Assembly (NCBI GenBank): GCA_021307315.1
Contig: JAJSPD010000024.1
Coordinates: 124,001 to 188,000, forward strand
Length of the DNA: 64,000 bases
Direction of reading: 5' to 3'
Source: Bisporella sp. PMI_857
Lineage: Eukaryota; Ascomycota; Leotiomycetes; Helotiales; Helotiaceae
In this document: positions 44,189 through 56,507 of the stretch, in pieces
How positions within the stretch are numbered: position 1 is the first letter of the stretch
Layout of the letters: the number at the start of each line of letters is the position of its first letter
Position numbers and translations under genes: made by a program
The notes under the pieces: generated by a model
Databases searched by the model: none
What the model was told of the DNA's origin: nothing
The model's input: the letters and a program-made list of their open reading frames with translations, nothing else

Positions 44189-44460
44189 GTTAATTCGTCA
44201 GCAAGGTGTGCGGCAGTCGTTTGGGATCTCGAGAACAGTATGGGAAACAGTAAAGAATGTCAAGGAGATTGGAAAATACCTATGACTACGATCTTTTCAT
44301 ATGGATAGAAACTTGCATCCGTGTTCGTTTTCGAGACTGGGGAAATGTCAACATTCTAAATACCCATAAGGATGAACAGTGTATATTGTATCCATTAGCT
44401 AGCAAATGCACTAGCAGTTTAGAAATTTTTGCGGAGACATTTTTATTGACGAGCTCTTAA

Positions 44461-47287
44461 CTATACCAAAAGCACAGTCGCCTCATGCTTTTTATAGTAG
44501 CGGTAATTGCTTATCGGAACTCTGTATATTCCAATCCGCCTGAAAGTTGTATTATGTGGGCCCATCAATTTGTAAGTCTCAAACCGCTCTTGGGCTACCA
44601 TATGTTTCTTTTTACTATCTTCCAAAGGCGGTGAGGTGGATCGAGCGACCTTATCTCCATACTTCCAAGGTTCATTCCATTGCGCAGGGGCGGCAGGGAG
44701 ATTCCACGCCTCTAGCCTTTCCTGTATTTCTTTCATGGCTAGAAAGTCTTCATGGCTGGGCACGATAATGAGACCAAAATCAAAATGTTTCGAGGCCAAT
44801 AAATGGTCAATGTGTCCTGGCTCTCCCAAAGCTTTTGAAATGTAATGAACTGGTTTCTGATAATCCTGGTATCCTACAGCCAACTTCAAAAGCCAAATTG
44901 TATTATTCGAGAACTTCAACCAGTCTCTGAGCTCCGTCTCAAGGTAATTGTCAAGGAAAACAAGCGACCTTGCATCCCGTCCAATGAAGCCTTCCGAATC
45001 AAGAATATTAATTGAGGCTTCAGCATCGCATGGTTGATATCTCAGTTCATCACGGGGCTGACCAGTTATTCGGATCGGTTTTTCTGTTGTGATTCTCAAA
45101 GTTGCTAGATCAACATGACTAGTGACCTGAAGAACACTTTTATTCGTTGGGATCTGTGGCCGGGATGATAAAATATCTGTGGATGTGAGACTGATCGTCG
45201 CCGTTTGAGCTCCAGGATGCCCTCCAAGGCTGATCGATTATTAACACAAGGTCATGGCCACAAAGGATATTGAGGAATGAAGATCTAGTTCAACTTATGC
45301 GAGACAATATATAAGATAAGGAAGAAGTTAGGAAAGAGAAAGACGAACCTATCGATCAGTTCTTTATCTAGAGGTTGATTTTCGTTGTAGAACTGAGCTT
45401 CCAGCGCGATAAATGAGGCAGAATCTCGCCACCCACCCCATGAATATGATGATGTATTCTCCCCCGGTGTTCCCCTGCCTCTAACGCCAGAATCCAAATA
45501 CCATAGCAGGCTTGTTGGTTCCGAAAGCCAAATGCCGTCTTGATAGCAATCAGAAAATATCTGATAGGGCATGCCAGATTTATGCAGCGCTTGTGCGAGT
45601 CCAAAGATAGCGGGTAGCCTATCATTTACTTGGGTCAGATCTTTTCGTGTGTATGCTTCAACAAGTCGAAACCAATAATTGTAAAGAGGTGACGAGGATT
45701 CTTGATGGACCAAGTCCTGTTGTGTTTTCCTGATCTTACGTGGAGATTCGTACGGGTTGCTAGGATGGACAGGCTCCGCTTCAAGAAGGCTGCTAGCATT
45801 CAGAGCTAGATCATGGGAGTTGAACTTGACAAGTGGGATGGTATCTTCCTCCCACCCCCAAGGGATGGTCTCTGAAGCCGTAGTAGTGCTGCATTCCCAG
45901 AATATTTCCTCCTGTCCGAAGTAGACGGTGCGAGGAGACAAAATCCTCTCTTGCAATATCCATCCTCGCCGAGTCAGAAAGCCATTAAATACAGCTTTGG
46001 CGTATGACCGAGAGCTTAGATAAGCATGTATTGGACCCTCAAAATCGGATATATACTCTGAGAGTAAGGAGTCGGGCAGCTTGCAGGCTCTGCTCAGTCG
46101 CGAGGTTCGTTTCATGAAGATTCGCCCATCGCTTTTCTCCGATCCAGCGACAGCTATATTGAGCCAAGCAAATTCGTATATCGATCGCATATTACTGGCC
46201 TCTCGAGCCCAGTCCTCTGCCGAGTCTTGAATAATACACAGAGCATCAATCCATAAGTATCGGACCCCAAGTCGATGGGCAGCCTCTAAGGCATCCTGGA
46301 ACGTCAAAGATAGAGATGAGACATCAATAGCTCCTTTTCTAGATTCATAATTTTCGAGTGTAGTTGAGGATGGCCCAGTGAGCTCTGTCCATCGATGAGT
46401 GAGCGTAACTAGCTGTGAATCAGCACTCTAGAGCAACCCGTGATTGATAGCGACCGCCTCTTCTCCCACCGGTAGTAAAGACATTAAATCCCTACGGAAA
46501 GGCACTAAATAGAACAAAGGCATACCGTATCGCCCCACGGCGCCTCTCGTTTCGAGTAGCTTTGGAGATATTGGTCCAGAAAAGGATCCAAGGTCAACAA
46601 CACGGCTAGGCAACCAAGACACCGAAGATCTGGCAATAGAGCAACGTGAGTGCTTACCTAGGCAATCATTGCTTGAGTTTTATTAGTAAGCGCCAACAAG
46701 GAAAATTGACCAGAAGTAGTTCTGGCTGCCAAGCTTAAGATTGATGAAAAACAGCTTTCCACCGGGACGTGTACAATACATACTGCATACAACTTCCAAA
46801 ATAAAACATAAAAACTAACCTCCATGACTGAATCTGAGAAAAGACTTGATCTGAGGAGGCACTACTGCTGACTTCAGAACCTCTACAAGACTCATCTAAA
46901 CATAAAATCAGCTCAGTATATTGATATTTTGAACCACCTATATACAGAAACCTACTAACCCGTGCCCAAGTCAAGTTTTATGGGAAGGCCGACTCCATGA
47001 TTATATGTCAGAAGAAGGGAGAGACTGCCCCCTTTATCTGAAAGACAAATAGACAAGGGGCCGCTTGGCAGACTTGATTCCTCATCCTCTGTGCCAATTG
47101 ACTGATGGCTTTTCAAGCTGCGAAGTAATAGAGCACATAGATGGCATGGCTTTCCTGTAGATATTCCTGATCCCGATTTAACGAGATAGTCAACGCCTTC
47201 GTAGATATCGATGGCTAGTCTGGAGGCAACTGGTTTGGAGTTGGCATAAAGTTTCAACCCGACGCAAGCATCACAAAGATGTCTCAT
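44461..47287 (-). CDS. HET-domain heterokaryon-incompatibility-type protein
   Basis: HET-domain proteins trigger cell death on fusion of incompatible hyphae. Exons on the minus strand: 46960-47287, 46820-46895, 46526-46671, 45349-46408 and 44461-45229, giving 792 residues. The N-terminus (MRHLCDACVGLKLYANSKPVASR...) has CxxC-like cysteines. The linker CLGKHSRCSIARSSVSWLPSRVVDL leads into the HET motifs: GRYVTLTHRW, the segment TFQDALEAAHRLGVRYLWIDALCIIQD at about residue 218, DWAREASNMRSIYEFAWLNIAV, and further on RRGWILQERILSPRTVYF with FWECSTT. The C-terminal third is unique. Introns of 64, 148, 117 and 119 nt each have plausible branch sites. It is divergent from the RanBP2-finger gene with 420 bp between starts. 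Confidence 0.9.
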
Positions 47288-47707
47288 AGTGATGAGCAAT
47301 TAAGCAGGCTATAAGCTAGAGAACATAGAGCGCTAGGTAGATACATGAAGTCTGGCAAAAGATATGATATTATTGACTCTTGCATTCATTGAGTGAGGAT
47401 GCACTTGCTGAGTGGCGGATAGGTGGAGGACTATGGAAGTGGGGCGACTTGAAGCGGCCGCTGCTCTTGGCATTTGACGCGACTCTCGTAAACTCTCGCG
47501 ATCTATGTGACCTTTCACAGATATTACAATTGCCATTGTCTCGCTGAATTTAATATAACTCTATGGCTTATCAACTGGTATTTGCTGAACAATATGTCTT
47601 CAAGGTGAATTTTGGGAAGGAAAGCACGCTCGCATCGTCATTTGAATGGCTGTTGGGCCACGAGGACTTGCCTGATAAGCTGAATTAATGCCCAGCAGGT
47701 CAACAAG
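47288..47707. promoter_or_regulatory. Divergent promoter, HET gene / RanBP2 zinc-finger gene
   Basis: 420 bp between start codons, enough for two core promoters. A minus-strand frame at 47333-47536 lacks any domain and is taken as chance. No known operator seen. Confidence 0.4.
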
Positions 47708-48915
47708 ATGTCAGGACTAGATTCGAGTAAATGGGCCATGCCCTCAAACAATCGAGGTTCAAACTGGGGTTCGCAGGCAGGTGATTGGCTGTGTTCTTCA
47801 TGCGGCTTTTCGAACTTCGCATACCGTGGACAATGCTTCCGATGCCGCGCTGAACGACCCATTACCAGTGCAAGTATAATTCAAAAGGATAATGGTATAT
47901 TGCCATCAGCAATTTTAGGACCTACATTACCTACCAACAAGCTCGTGGGAAGCGGGAAAGGCCTCGAAACTAGCCGTTTTGCGCCAAGGAACTATCACGG
48001 ACAATATAAAGCAAAGGATATCTGGACTTATGTATGTGCGAGTCTCAATTGCGCGTTTGTACACGCTAATAATTTTGGGGGGAGGGGCAATTGGAACTCA
48101 TATTCTACTCTCAATGCTGATATCATGACCAGACCGTACCAATTTCCAATGCAGACTGTGATAACCTACCCGTTCGAGATCTCGGCCTGCCATACGAAGT
48201 CCAACACTTTATACTTGAGATGATGAGGAGAATCCTCGAGGAAGGTTCCTGGGGTTTTGCCAAACGTGTGGTACCAGAAGTTATCCTCGAATATGGGTAT
48301 ACTTGTTCAGAGATGGTTGAATTGGCAAAATGGAGGGATATTCTTCCTGGCAGAGTTCCGCCAGCTTATATCATATCGATACCCGGTTACACTCTTCTAC
48401 GAGGCCTGAATGATGCCGTCAAAACTCGCAATGCAGGGAGTCATAGACATCTCTGCAGCAATACCGAACTTCGAAACATGGCAAAGCACAGCCAGAATTT
48501 AATGTATAGTAAGCTACACATACCATCGTTTGCATGAATTCTGAGGAATGGCGCTGAACTTAAACTTCTACAGTGTACGGTGATGTAAGTCGGCAGAACA
48601 AATTTCAGTGGCTTTCGGATGAATTGCTACAGTGGGATAAGGATACAGGCAAAGATGCAGATATGAAACGATCCAAGCTGGAGGTGTGTGTTGTTCATAA
48701 GGCCTCTACCCCAAATGCGTATCAGAATGTCTTGCTTGCTTACGTCGTTTGTTATTTTCGCTAACCTGTATCTAAAGGAAGCGCTTAGACTCATCAGCGA
48801 GAAGCCGGTTGGCGACATGGACTGGACACCCAATTCTGTATCGCTTGAGGAGATTACGACCGAAAACATTCAATACCTGCCATACGAAGAAGATGATGCC
48901 ATGGATATCGATTGA
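47708..48915 (+). CDS. RanBP2-type zinc-finger protein of unknown function
   Basis: Exons are 47708-48031, 48133-48508, 48574-48683 and 48778-48915, giving 315 residues. One RanBP2/NZF finger lies at residues about 21-45: GDWLCSSCGFSNFAYRGQCFRC, matching W-x-C-x2-C-x3-N-x6-C-x2-C. Such fingers bind ubiquitin or single-stranded RNA; the classical RNA-contact layout (N-F-A-x-R) is present here. The remainder is helical (LPYEVQHFILEMMRRILEEG) with an odd middle (WRDILPGRVPPAYIISIPGYTLLRGL) and an acidic C-terminus ending YEEDDAMDID. The first intron (101 nt) was placed at TAT/GTATGT and CCAG/ACCGTA because only this keeps the frame. The function is not recognised. Its divergent partner is a HET gene. 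Confidence 0.75.
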
Positions 48916-50372
48916 CCGACTAGACGACAATCTTTATGTACAACTCGGCTAATGCTGGATTATCCTTCGGGAATCAGCATTTATTATGACATTGGGCAGA
49001 ACGAAATCCGCTAAGCTATCAAGTACATTGGCCATGACTCTTGTCTTGTCACCACCCCGATGTCCTTACAATACAGGAATATACTAGCCCCAAATTCACG
49101 TTGATTTTTGTTATAGATTCTAAGCTGACGAGCTTGGCAAGGCGATGCTCTAGTTCTACAACACCCTCTCGCTTCGTTATGGCGCTATGATTACTCATAC
49201 TCACGCATCCAGCTTCGCAGCTTCCGAGCTGGTCCATTTCGTAAAAGCTACAGATGGGTACACATGACAGCCGTACCTATCCTTTGAGTAGCCATTCATT
49301 CTACGAGTATTTTGCATCCTTTGAATTCTTACACTTCAAATGGATAGCAAAATGCTGCATGGAACGCACAATCAACAATCTAAACACACTCGCAACCTTT
49401 TCCCCTTTAAGGTGGTTCAATCAGTTCTTGACTTGTTGTGATGCATAGATTTTATTATCGTGATTACTGTGCCTTCTAAAGCTGTTTGCTGTCTGATGGG
49501 CTTTCACCAACTTATGACTCTAGCAGGATCTCGTTGTCAAACCGTCAGCTTAGCACTTCATTCGCTCACACTTCCTCGGCGCTGTTGCCAAGCAATAGAA
49601 GTTTGGTATCTCGATATGGCTCCTTGTCAGGGAAGATCCATTAAACAAATCCTCAATCCATATGGTATGCACCTGATAAGTTATTAGGCAGAGTAAGGCA
49701 CTTCAACCAAATACATCTCCACCTCGCTCGTCCAAATTAACGAATTTAGCCATGCTTTAACTTTATAAGTGTGCGTCAGCGTCTTGAGCTTCGATCAAAT
49801 GCTACTTAATGTTGTGATAGCGAATGCGCGGCTCTGTTTCTTGGTATGTCATTTCCACAATCCAAACTCACAACAGCGCAACGCCACATGGGATCTGGTG
49901 GATCTCAAGATCGTCCTGTGGCTGAATGACCCACCAAAATAGAGGGGCAGAGCGGCTCGGAATTTAATATCCACCACCCGTATCGCTGGTTTGTTTAAGC
50001 GAAAAAGCTTGTTTTTCATCCCGATCCTTTAGAGTGGCTAAAATAAGCAAATGGAGGCTGAGGAGCGCGTCCAACATGCTCCTGATCGCAAGATCGACAA
50101 AGTCAGGAAGCTCGTCACGCACACTGAGTTAAAGATGCTCAATATGACCTCCTACGTAAAAAGCGGTGTCGGATGAATGGTGTGTTATTTATCTGAAAGC
50201 TGCCGTGGGCTTGGGATGTCGCCCCGTACCTAAATGTTGTCTCCGTGAACTTTATTTCATCCTTTTGTTGGAGCATAGATCACATTCCTTTTGGCGTTGT
50301 TTATGATTGCATTTGCTTCCTCTTCTTTAAGTTCTTGTAGATGAAAGATAGATTGACAACGCATAGATCAAG
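48916..50372. other. Intergenic region
   Basis: 1.5 kb without a supported gene. A short plus-strand frame at 49460-49687 has no domain. No repeat noted. Confidence 0.5.
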
Positions 50373-51399
50373 ATGTCGAAACTCTTCTGCACCTTAGCTT
50401 GGTACCATGACGCAGGTACCATGAAGCCACAACTGATCATCTCTGCAAACCCAACCACGAATCTTGTTGTCAAAGGCAGCGACTGGAAAGGCGCAAGATT
50501 TGGAAACATGAATGCCACAACCGGATCGCGGGATCGGTTCGAGTATAGTTTTACAGGTGGAAAGTCTGTTACCAGAGCGAGTTTGTGAGTCTTCCACTAT
50601 CGTAAGGTGGTTCTAAAGATGCAATACTGATGAGGGTAGGGTCATGAATACATCAGCAATTCTCCCTCCAATTCTGTGGCTTTCCAGACATCCAACAGGC
50701 GCGCCGACCAAGAGGGGTCCACGTGGGGATCCGAAATGGAAAGCGGCAGAAGAAGCAAAGCGCGTCCACGAAGCCAAGATGAAAGGCATAGAATATATTC
50801 CGGATGACGATCCGGGCAAGAAACTTGAGACCCGCATCAAAGAGAAACGTACCAGAGAGAAGGAAGAGATGAATGGGGAGAATCTGCAACAGATGCTGGA
50901 GGATAACCCTTATAGGCGGGATCCATATCCTCCAAGGAGGAGAGACAGTTTGTATACCATGGGAAACCGGAGCTATGACTTTACAGACGAGGTTGTGAAT
51001 GCGGGACGCGGGGCGCCGGATGCGGAGACGAGGAGGAGGCAGCGGCAGCAGAGACTAAGAGGCTCATCGGCGAATTCGAGCCCGGTGCCTCTACCTGGGT
51101 CGCGGAGACAAAGAGCGTCTTCATGTTCACCTGTACCGGTACCCAGCCAATCCTATAGGGAGAGTCCACTAGGGTATGAGTATATCGGCGCAGATGATAC
51201 AATAGAGGGCTATGGTGCTTCACCTCGATGGAGAGATGACTATGTTGATTCAGACAGGCGACGACAAGACAGATATAATAGGCTGCGGAGCTCGAGCGAT
51301 CCAGAGAATAGACGATATAGAAGGAGTCATCGAGAGTCTGGCAAAGGGGACTTCCGCGATGATGCAAATAACGATGGTGGGGATGGCGGGGGGGAGTAG
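50373..51399 (+). CDS. Hypothetical protein with Arg/Ser-rich C-terminus
   Basis: Two exons, 50373-50584 and 50640-51399, joined in phase 2 across a 55-nt intron, giving 323 residues. The N-terminal 70 residues form a compact-looking domain (MKPQLIISANPTTNLVVKGSDWKG). A hydrophobic stretch at the junction (SAILPPILWLSRHP) may be a membrane or buried helix. A charged helical segment (EAKRVHEAKMKGIEY, RIKEKRTREKEEMN) follows, and then about 150 residues of Arg/Ser/Asp/Tyr-rich low-complexity sequence resembling RS-type or phase-separating tails. I recognise no family. The gene call rests on the clean splice and consistent frame. Confidence 0.6.
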
Positions 51400-52167
51400 A
51401 TGGGACACTTCGTAATTGAAATAAGTCGTTTGCTTGGGGTAAGACTGAAACCGATCTAGAGAAAAGCTCCCAGCATACGTGATAGACCTCTGAATATGGC
51501 CCGTGGCGTGGCGTTTGGGAGAATGATTTAACGTATTTGAATGAATTAGCGCTCGGGTTCACGTTCTGTATATAGGAGTGGGGTTAGGTTTGCTTGTACA
51601 TATGGGAGTAGGGATGGCCTGTTATATATACATCAGAATATAGTTACTATGCCCAGAGCACATCAATCCCTTGCCCCGTCTCTAACAGCCTAAAACCTTG
51701 TGTCGTGCTTAGTCTACTATTTTTCTCGTACTTTACGTGCAAGTATCGGAGTGCAAGGATCCCATCATGCGCTCCCATTGACCACCATGCCTATCAGCCC
51801 CCGTTAAGGGATAGAAGATGTCAGATGGAGAATTCTGCGAAGAGATATGGATGTCAGATCTAACCAGTGCCAACTGATATACTGAATATGAGGGATCTGA
51901 GCTCAAACATGAGCCTCAACCAGAGCTTGCGGAGAAGAGGAGAAGAAATGTGGCTTTAATACTTCTTGCACAAAGATAGTCCGATACAGTTCTGAAACAG
52001 GCTGTTTAGTGGCATTCGAAGACATAACACAAAATGACTCCACCTTCTTGAGCCCAACTAGAAAGTAATCTTATTGCATTCTCATGGTGAACCAGACCTC
52101 CCGATCCACCGTGCCTCCATTCGACACTAACGGTACGAGAAATTGCTCTCCAGCCCCTCTTCTAATC
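51400..52167. other. Intergenic, convergent 3' regions
   Basis: About 770 bp, no gene or repeat recognised. Confidence 0.5.
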
Positions 52168-53264
52168 TTAATGGCTCATCTTTGTAGAACTATCATTGTC
52201 ATGGTCAGGATGAATAACACCGTCTTGTAACGCTTTCTTCTTGGGTGACTCTGGCTCTTCGTCAGCATCATCGTTGTCTCCTTCTCCTCCTCCTCCTCCT
52301 CCTCCTCCTCCTCCTCCTCCTCCTTCTTCTTCTTCTTCTTCTTCTTCTTCTTCTTCTTCTTCTTCTTCTTCTTCTTCTTCTTCTTCTTCTTCCTCTCCAT
52401 CGTCGCCGCTGTCATCTCTCGTCCCTGATATCACATTAGAGAGAACCTCATCAAATTTCTCCTCCATCTCATCCCGCTCGTCTTTCATCACAATGATCCT
52501 AGCCTCTTCGTCGCTTTCCGGGAACACAATCACCACCTGCGAACCTCGAGCCACCGCCTGAGCTGCCGCCCGCCCCCCCTGATCAATCGGATACACATGG
52601 AAAAGGTCGGCAAACAAAACGTCTGGCGTCGGTTCGTCATCCTCCACCGACCGCAATAGCTTCGGGTCAGAATGTGTACACAAAAAGTCCTGCCGCCAGA
52701 TCCCAAGTACGGCATAGGGGCTCTCCTCCAACGCAACAACCGTGTGATCGAGACTCATGTAGTACTGGATTGAGCGCGCGACTCTGGCCGCGGATATCGT
52801 GTTTCCAGGCTCTGGTTCATCGAGGCGAGCGGGGTCCATGCCGGGAGTAGCGCCGCCAACGAAATAACATGCCATATCTTCCTTGCTTATAATATTCAGC
52901 TCATTGCGGAGGTCAACGATGACGTAGTCATTTAAGATGGCCGAGCGAGCAGCTGGAAGCCATTTTCGCGCGGGATCGCTCTTGAGCAGTTTGTTTTCGC
53001 TGCGAGCAGCTGAAATCGCGGTGAGTTTTCTCGTTTCTAGTCATGAAGAGGGATAAGAGGGGGCTAACCTCTATCACGGTCACACTCTATGCATGGATCT
53101 TCGTCTAGAGGTTCGAACTTGGGATCATCTGCCATATACGGACAGTTTTGTGGTTTCAGCCATTCGGTGTAGTGAGTCAATGCACGGTCAGAACATAGCC
53201 GGAGGTAACTTTTAGATAGATGGTTGCGAGGGCAGTCATAGTACTGCACTTGCAGTTGGCACAT
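52168..53264 (-). CDS. Unknown protein with Cys-rich N-terminus and poly-Glu/poly-Gly tracts
   Basis: Two exons, 53069-53264 and 52168-53009, with a 59-nt intron, giving 345 residues from MCQLQVQYYDCPRNH. The N-terminal 65 residues have regularly placed Cys and His (DCPRNH, YLRLCSD, PQNCPYM, DPCIECDRDR), perhaps a small metal-binding fold. This start motif recurs in many fungal proteins of unknown role. The middle is globular (WLPAARSAILNDYVIVDLRNE, MACYFVGGATPGMDP). The C-terminus has about 26 consecutive Glu then about 13 Gly, encoded by pure GAA and GGA repeats, and finally a Lys-rich end (PESPKKKALQD). The frame is open upstream of the chosen Met, so an additional first exon is possible. 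Confidence 0.65.
52282..52391. repeat. Trinucleotide repeats (TCC)n and (TTC)n inside a coding exon
   Basis: On the plus strand about 13 TCC units followed by about 23 TTC units, both nearly perfect. On the minus strand they encode poly-Glu (GAA) and poly-Gly (GGA) of the acidic protein. Purity of the codons suggests recent expansion. Confidence 0.95.
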
Positions 53265-54851
53265 CTTGGCTGAGCAAGGCAGGCACGGGCTGCGTGAGTG
53301 AAGACAAATCTGACAGAACGTTCGATCTATCGTGGGACAAAATGTTGATATTACGATTAGAGATAATAAAAGTACTGTACAAGTATATGACCTTGTGTGA
53401 TTTTGCGCATTCGCTAGACAATGGAAATTGATGTGCATTTTCTTTGTTTTGATGTTTTCGTCGATGGATGCAAGGTTGCCTCCAATTAAAGAAAGAAACT
53501 CTTTGGTGACAGCAAGTTCTTCTCAGCCAGCTATTAATATAAAGAAATCTCTTTCTTGAACCAAGTAGTATATTTACGCTTGAAGTTGCGAAGTCTGGGT
53601 TTACCTACAAGCTTTGGATCGTTCCCAAGTTTGGGAGCACTTGCTCACCAGGAAGTCCCATATCCCGTAGGTACTTTACTAAAAGGCTAGGTGCCAGTGG
53701 CATCGAAGATTGTGATATGAGAATTCATTCAGTGAGAATATAGGTTGGAGTGAGTAATTCTTTTCTATTAGATGCTTGAACAGACAGCATGTGGTATGGT
53801 GAGTGTTGTGCATCTCTTAACCCAATACACGTCGCTGCCGATATACCGGGGTATTAACACAAGGGTGAATTGAAGCTGCAGCGCAAACAAAAATGGGCTC
53901 CCAGATACGCACTTACCAGCATCAATGGGCGCAGAAGTTACAAATAGCCTGATTAGTCCTAGATGGTATTGATTCGTGTCCGCTCTAAGGAAATTATTGG
54001 GATTGGTTGAGCCTCTCCAGGAGAAGAAAGGCATCGGAGGCGTTATGAGCGAAGACCGAAAACAAAGGTGTAGTGAGCTTCAGCCAATAGAAATGCGGGG
54101 ATATCCGTCCAAACCGGTCACTGCCGCAAAATGCCGGTAATCTTAATAAAGATCCTGTCCACACACACACTAGGATGTGCGTTTGCAATTGAAGATGAAG
54201 TCACAAGGACTATCGCTCAATTTTGGTGTATTTGTCAATTGTTTTCATACAAGCCGCCCATATACTGTACTTGACTCTGACAAACCAACATTGAGCGACA
54301 AAGTTGTGCTTGGGATATCGACTCATGAAGAGCTAGAGCTGAGACAATGAGATGGTGTGGTATGATTACGATTATTCTTCAGGCCGGCAACTCTTCCGGC
54401 CAGATCAGTAGCAATGGCATGCATGTGATGCGGTATCTGTACCTTGAAACGGACATTTGCAGTGGGAAGTGCATCCTTCCTTGCTGTTGGTTGGCATGAC
54501 ATACCATCTCTCCATTGGGCGACAAATTCAACATGCAAGAGGGCTACATTGCTTGACCTTGTCCCATCAAAAAAGGCTCGTTTCAAGTCATACTTCGTAC
54601 AAAATGCAGGTTGACCCACTTTCTATTTAGTCTAAATGCTGGTTGCCATCATAGTTGCGTTGATACTACCAATATAACACCCTTTCACAACTTTGGGAAT
54701 GATGCTGCACGGCATTCGGGTGCTTCTGGTGTCCGTTACAGATGGTAAGATTTGTTGTTGGGCATAAAAGAGATGGGCAATCTTCGCCGTCAATTATGTG
54801 TGCTTGATCATCCCTCACCACTTTACCCTGCGTTGATATTTGGACATCGCC
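53265..54851. other. Intergenic region
   Basis: 1.6 kb between divergent genes. A short CA-type run (cacacacac) lies near 54162-54170. Minus-strand frames have no recognised domain. Confidence 0.5.
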
Positions 54852-56507
54852 ATGGAACGCTTCGAACCTGAACAAGCCTATTTCGCCTTGGTTACTTTCT
54901 CGTTGCTATTGAGTGCTGTAAGATTGGCTGTGGGTTCTCATAAACTCTGCTAACTGGCTGAACAGTGGGTGTATTCAGTTTTGAGCTCACCTCTATCCAA
55001 ATTGCCGGGACCCTGGCACACAAAATTCACAGACGCAGTGTTAAATTACTACAGAATAAAAGGGAAATTACCAAAATGGATCCATAAGCTCCATGAGAAG
55101 TATGGTATGGCGCCCAAGTTAAAGTCACCATAAAAGCATCACTGATAGTTCTGACAGGGCCTGTTGTGCGGATAAGTCCTTTCGAGGCGAGCATATCAGA
55201 TCCAGAAGCTGCACAGCAGATCTACTCCGTGAAGGGAGAGTTTCTCAAGGCTCAATTTTACGATCACGTCTCGCCAAATGTGGAGAGCGTCTTTACTACT
55301 AGGATTGTCGAGGTACATCGCCGACATAGACGCCTTCTCGCAGCTGGAATTTCGGAGACAGGATTGATGCCTCACAAGGCTCAGGTTGATGCGAAGGTGC
55401 AATTGGCGATCCAGCGAATGAGGGAGGAAATGAAATCTCGTGGTGCTGTCGATGTGCTTCACTGGTTTATATGCATGGCTACAGATATCATTGGCGAGCT
55501 GAGTTTCGGAGAGTCGTTCCGAATGTTGGAAACAGGAGAGGTGTGTATTGTCTCTCGGCAACTGAGATGAAAAACTGATCACTCCAATAGATGAATCAAT
55601 ATATGCGCGATTTGAAGACGATGGGCTTTACCACAGGCCTGCGATCGACATTCCCTATTTTGCTGAGACTTTCAAGATATGTGCCTATTCCCATACTCAA
55701 AGACGTTGAGAAAGTTCAGCACCGAGTCAGATCATATGCTGAGCAGTCGCTACATCGCCACTACAAGCTGGTAGATAAGCTTGGCAATAGCGCCGTCCCC
55801 ACCCTTTTCTCAAAGCTCTACAAAGCTGGGGACGAGGGCCTTGCATTTGCAGAGGTCCGTGACAATTCGATGTCATATATCGTGGCAGGGAGTGACACCA
55901 CAGCCAATACTCTTACTTATCTAGTTTGGCTGGTCTGCAAGCATCCTGAGGTCAGAGATAGGCTTATTCGAGAGCTAGACACTCTGCCAAACGACTTTGG
56001 AGACAAGGAGCTGAAAGATCTCTTATACATGAATCAAATCATCGAGGAAACGCTCCGGCTGTATTCTGCTGTTCCGGTTGGACTCCCGAGAGTTGTGCCA
56101 ATGGGAGGTGCGCATTTTGTGGGAAACTATATCCCTGAAGGCTACACAGTCTCATCTCAATCGTATAGCGTACACAGAAACCCGATCGCGTTTCCGGACC
56201 CATTAAAATTCAATCCCTCGAGATGGGAGAACCCAACGCGGGCGATGAAGATCTCGTTTGTTCCATGGGGTGGAGGAAGCAGAAGTAAGATCCCTCATAT
56301 TTTCACTTGCTCCGCTAATAGTTCCAAGTATGTCTTGGCCTGCACCTTGCCCGCATGGAAATGCGTCTGGCGACCGCGCGCTTCTTCCGTACATTTCCCA
56401 ATTCGAGAGTCTCAGATCTTGAAGGGTTTAGTGATGAGGATATGGAGCCGGCACTCTTCTTTTTAATAAGTCCGAAAAATAAGAGGTGCTTGATCAATGC
56501 TAGCTAG
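54852..56507 (+). CDS. Cytochrome P450 monooxygenase
   Basis: Exons are 54852-54917, 54966-55104, 55158-55540, 55591-56284 and 56329-56507, giving 486 residues. A short N-terminal hydrophobic anchor (FALVTFSLLLSAWVY) precedes LSKLPGPWHT. Helix C region: VHRRHRRLLAAG. Helix I is canonical, AGSDTT starting at Ala295. The K-helix ExxR is EETLRLYSAVP, then FNPSRW. The haem loop WGGGSRICLG has Cys429 and is rebuilt only by the last intron (44 nt, TCCAAG acceptor). The class is broad (CYP3A-like/CYP52-like fungal microsomal P450s) and the substrate unknown. It needs a CPR reductase partner, which is not encoded here. The stop was taken at TAG 56505-56507. Confidence 0.88.

Noticed and set aside
46896..46960. 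A 22-nt 'intron' linking two HET-gene frames at GTTAGT...ATATAG
   Set aside because: Too short for a fungal intron; a 64-nt intron ending at TTTAG with a TACTGA branch keeps the frame equally well.
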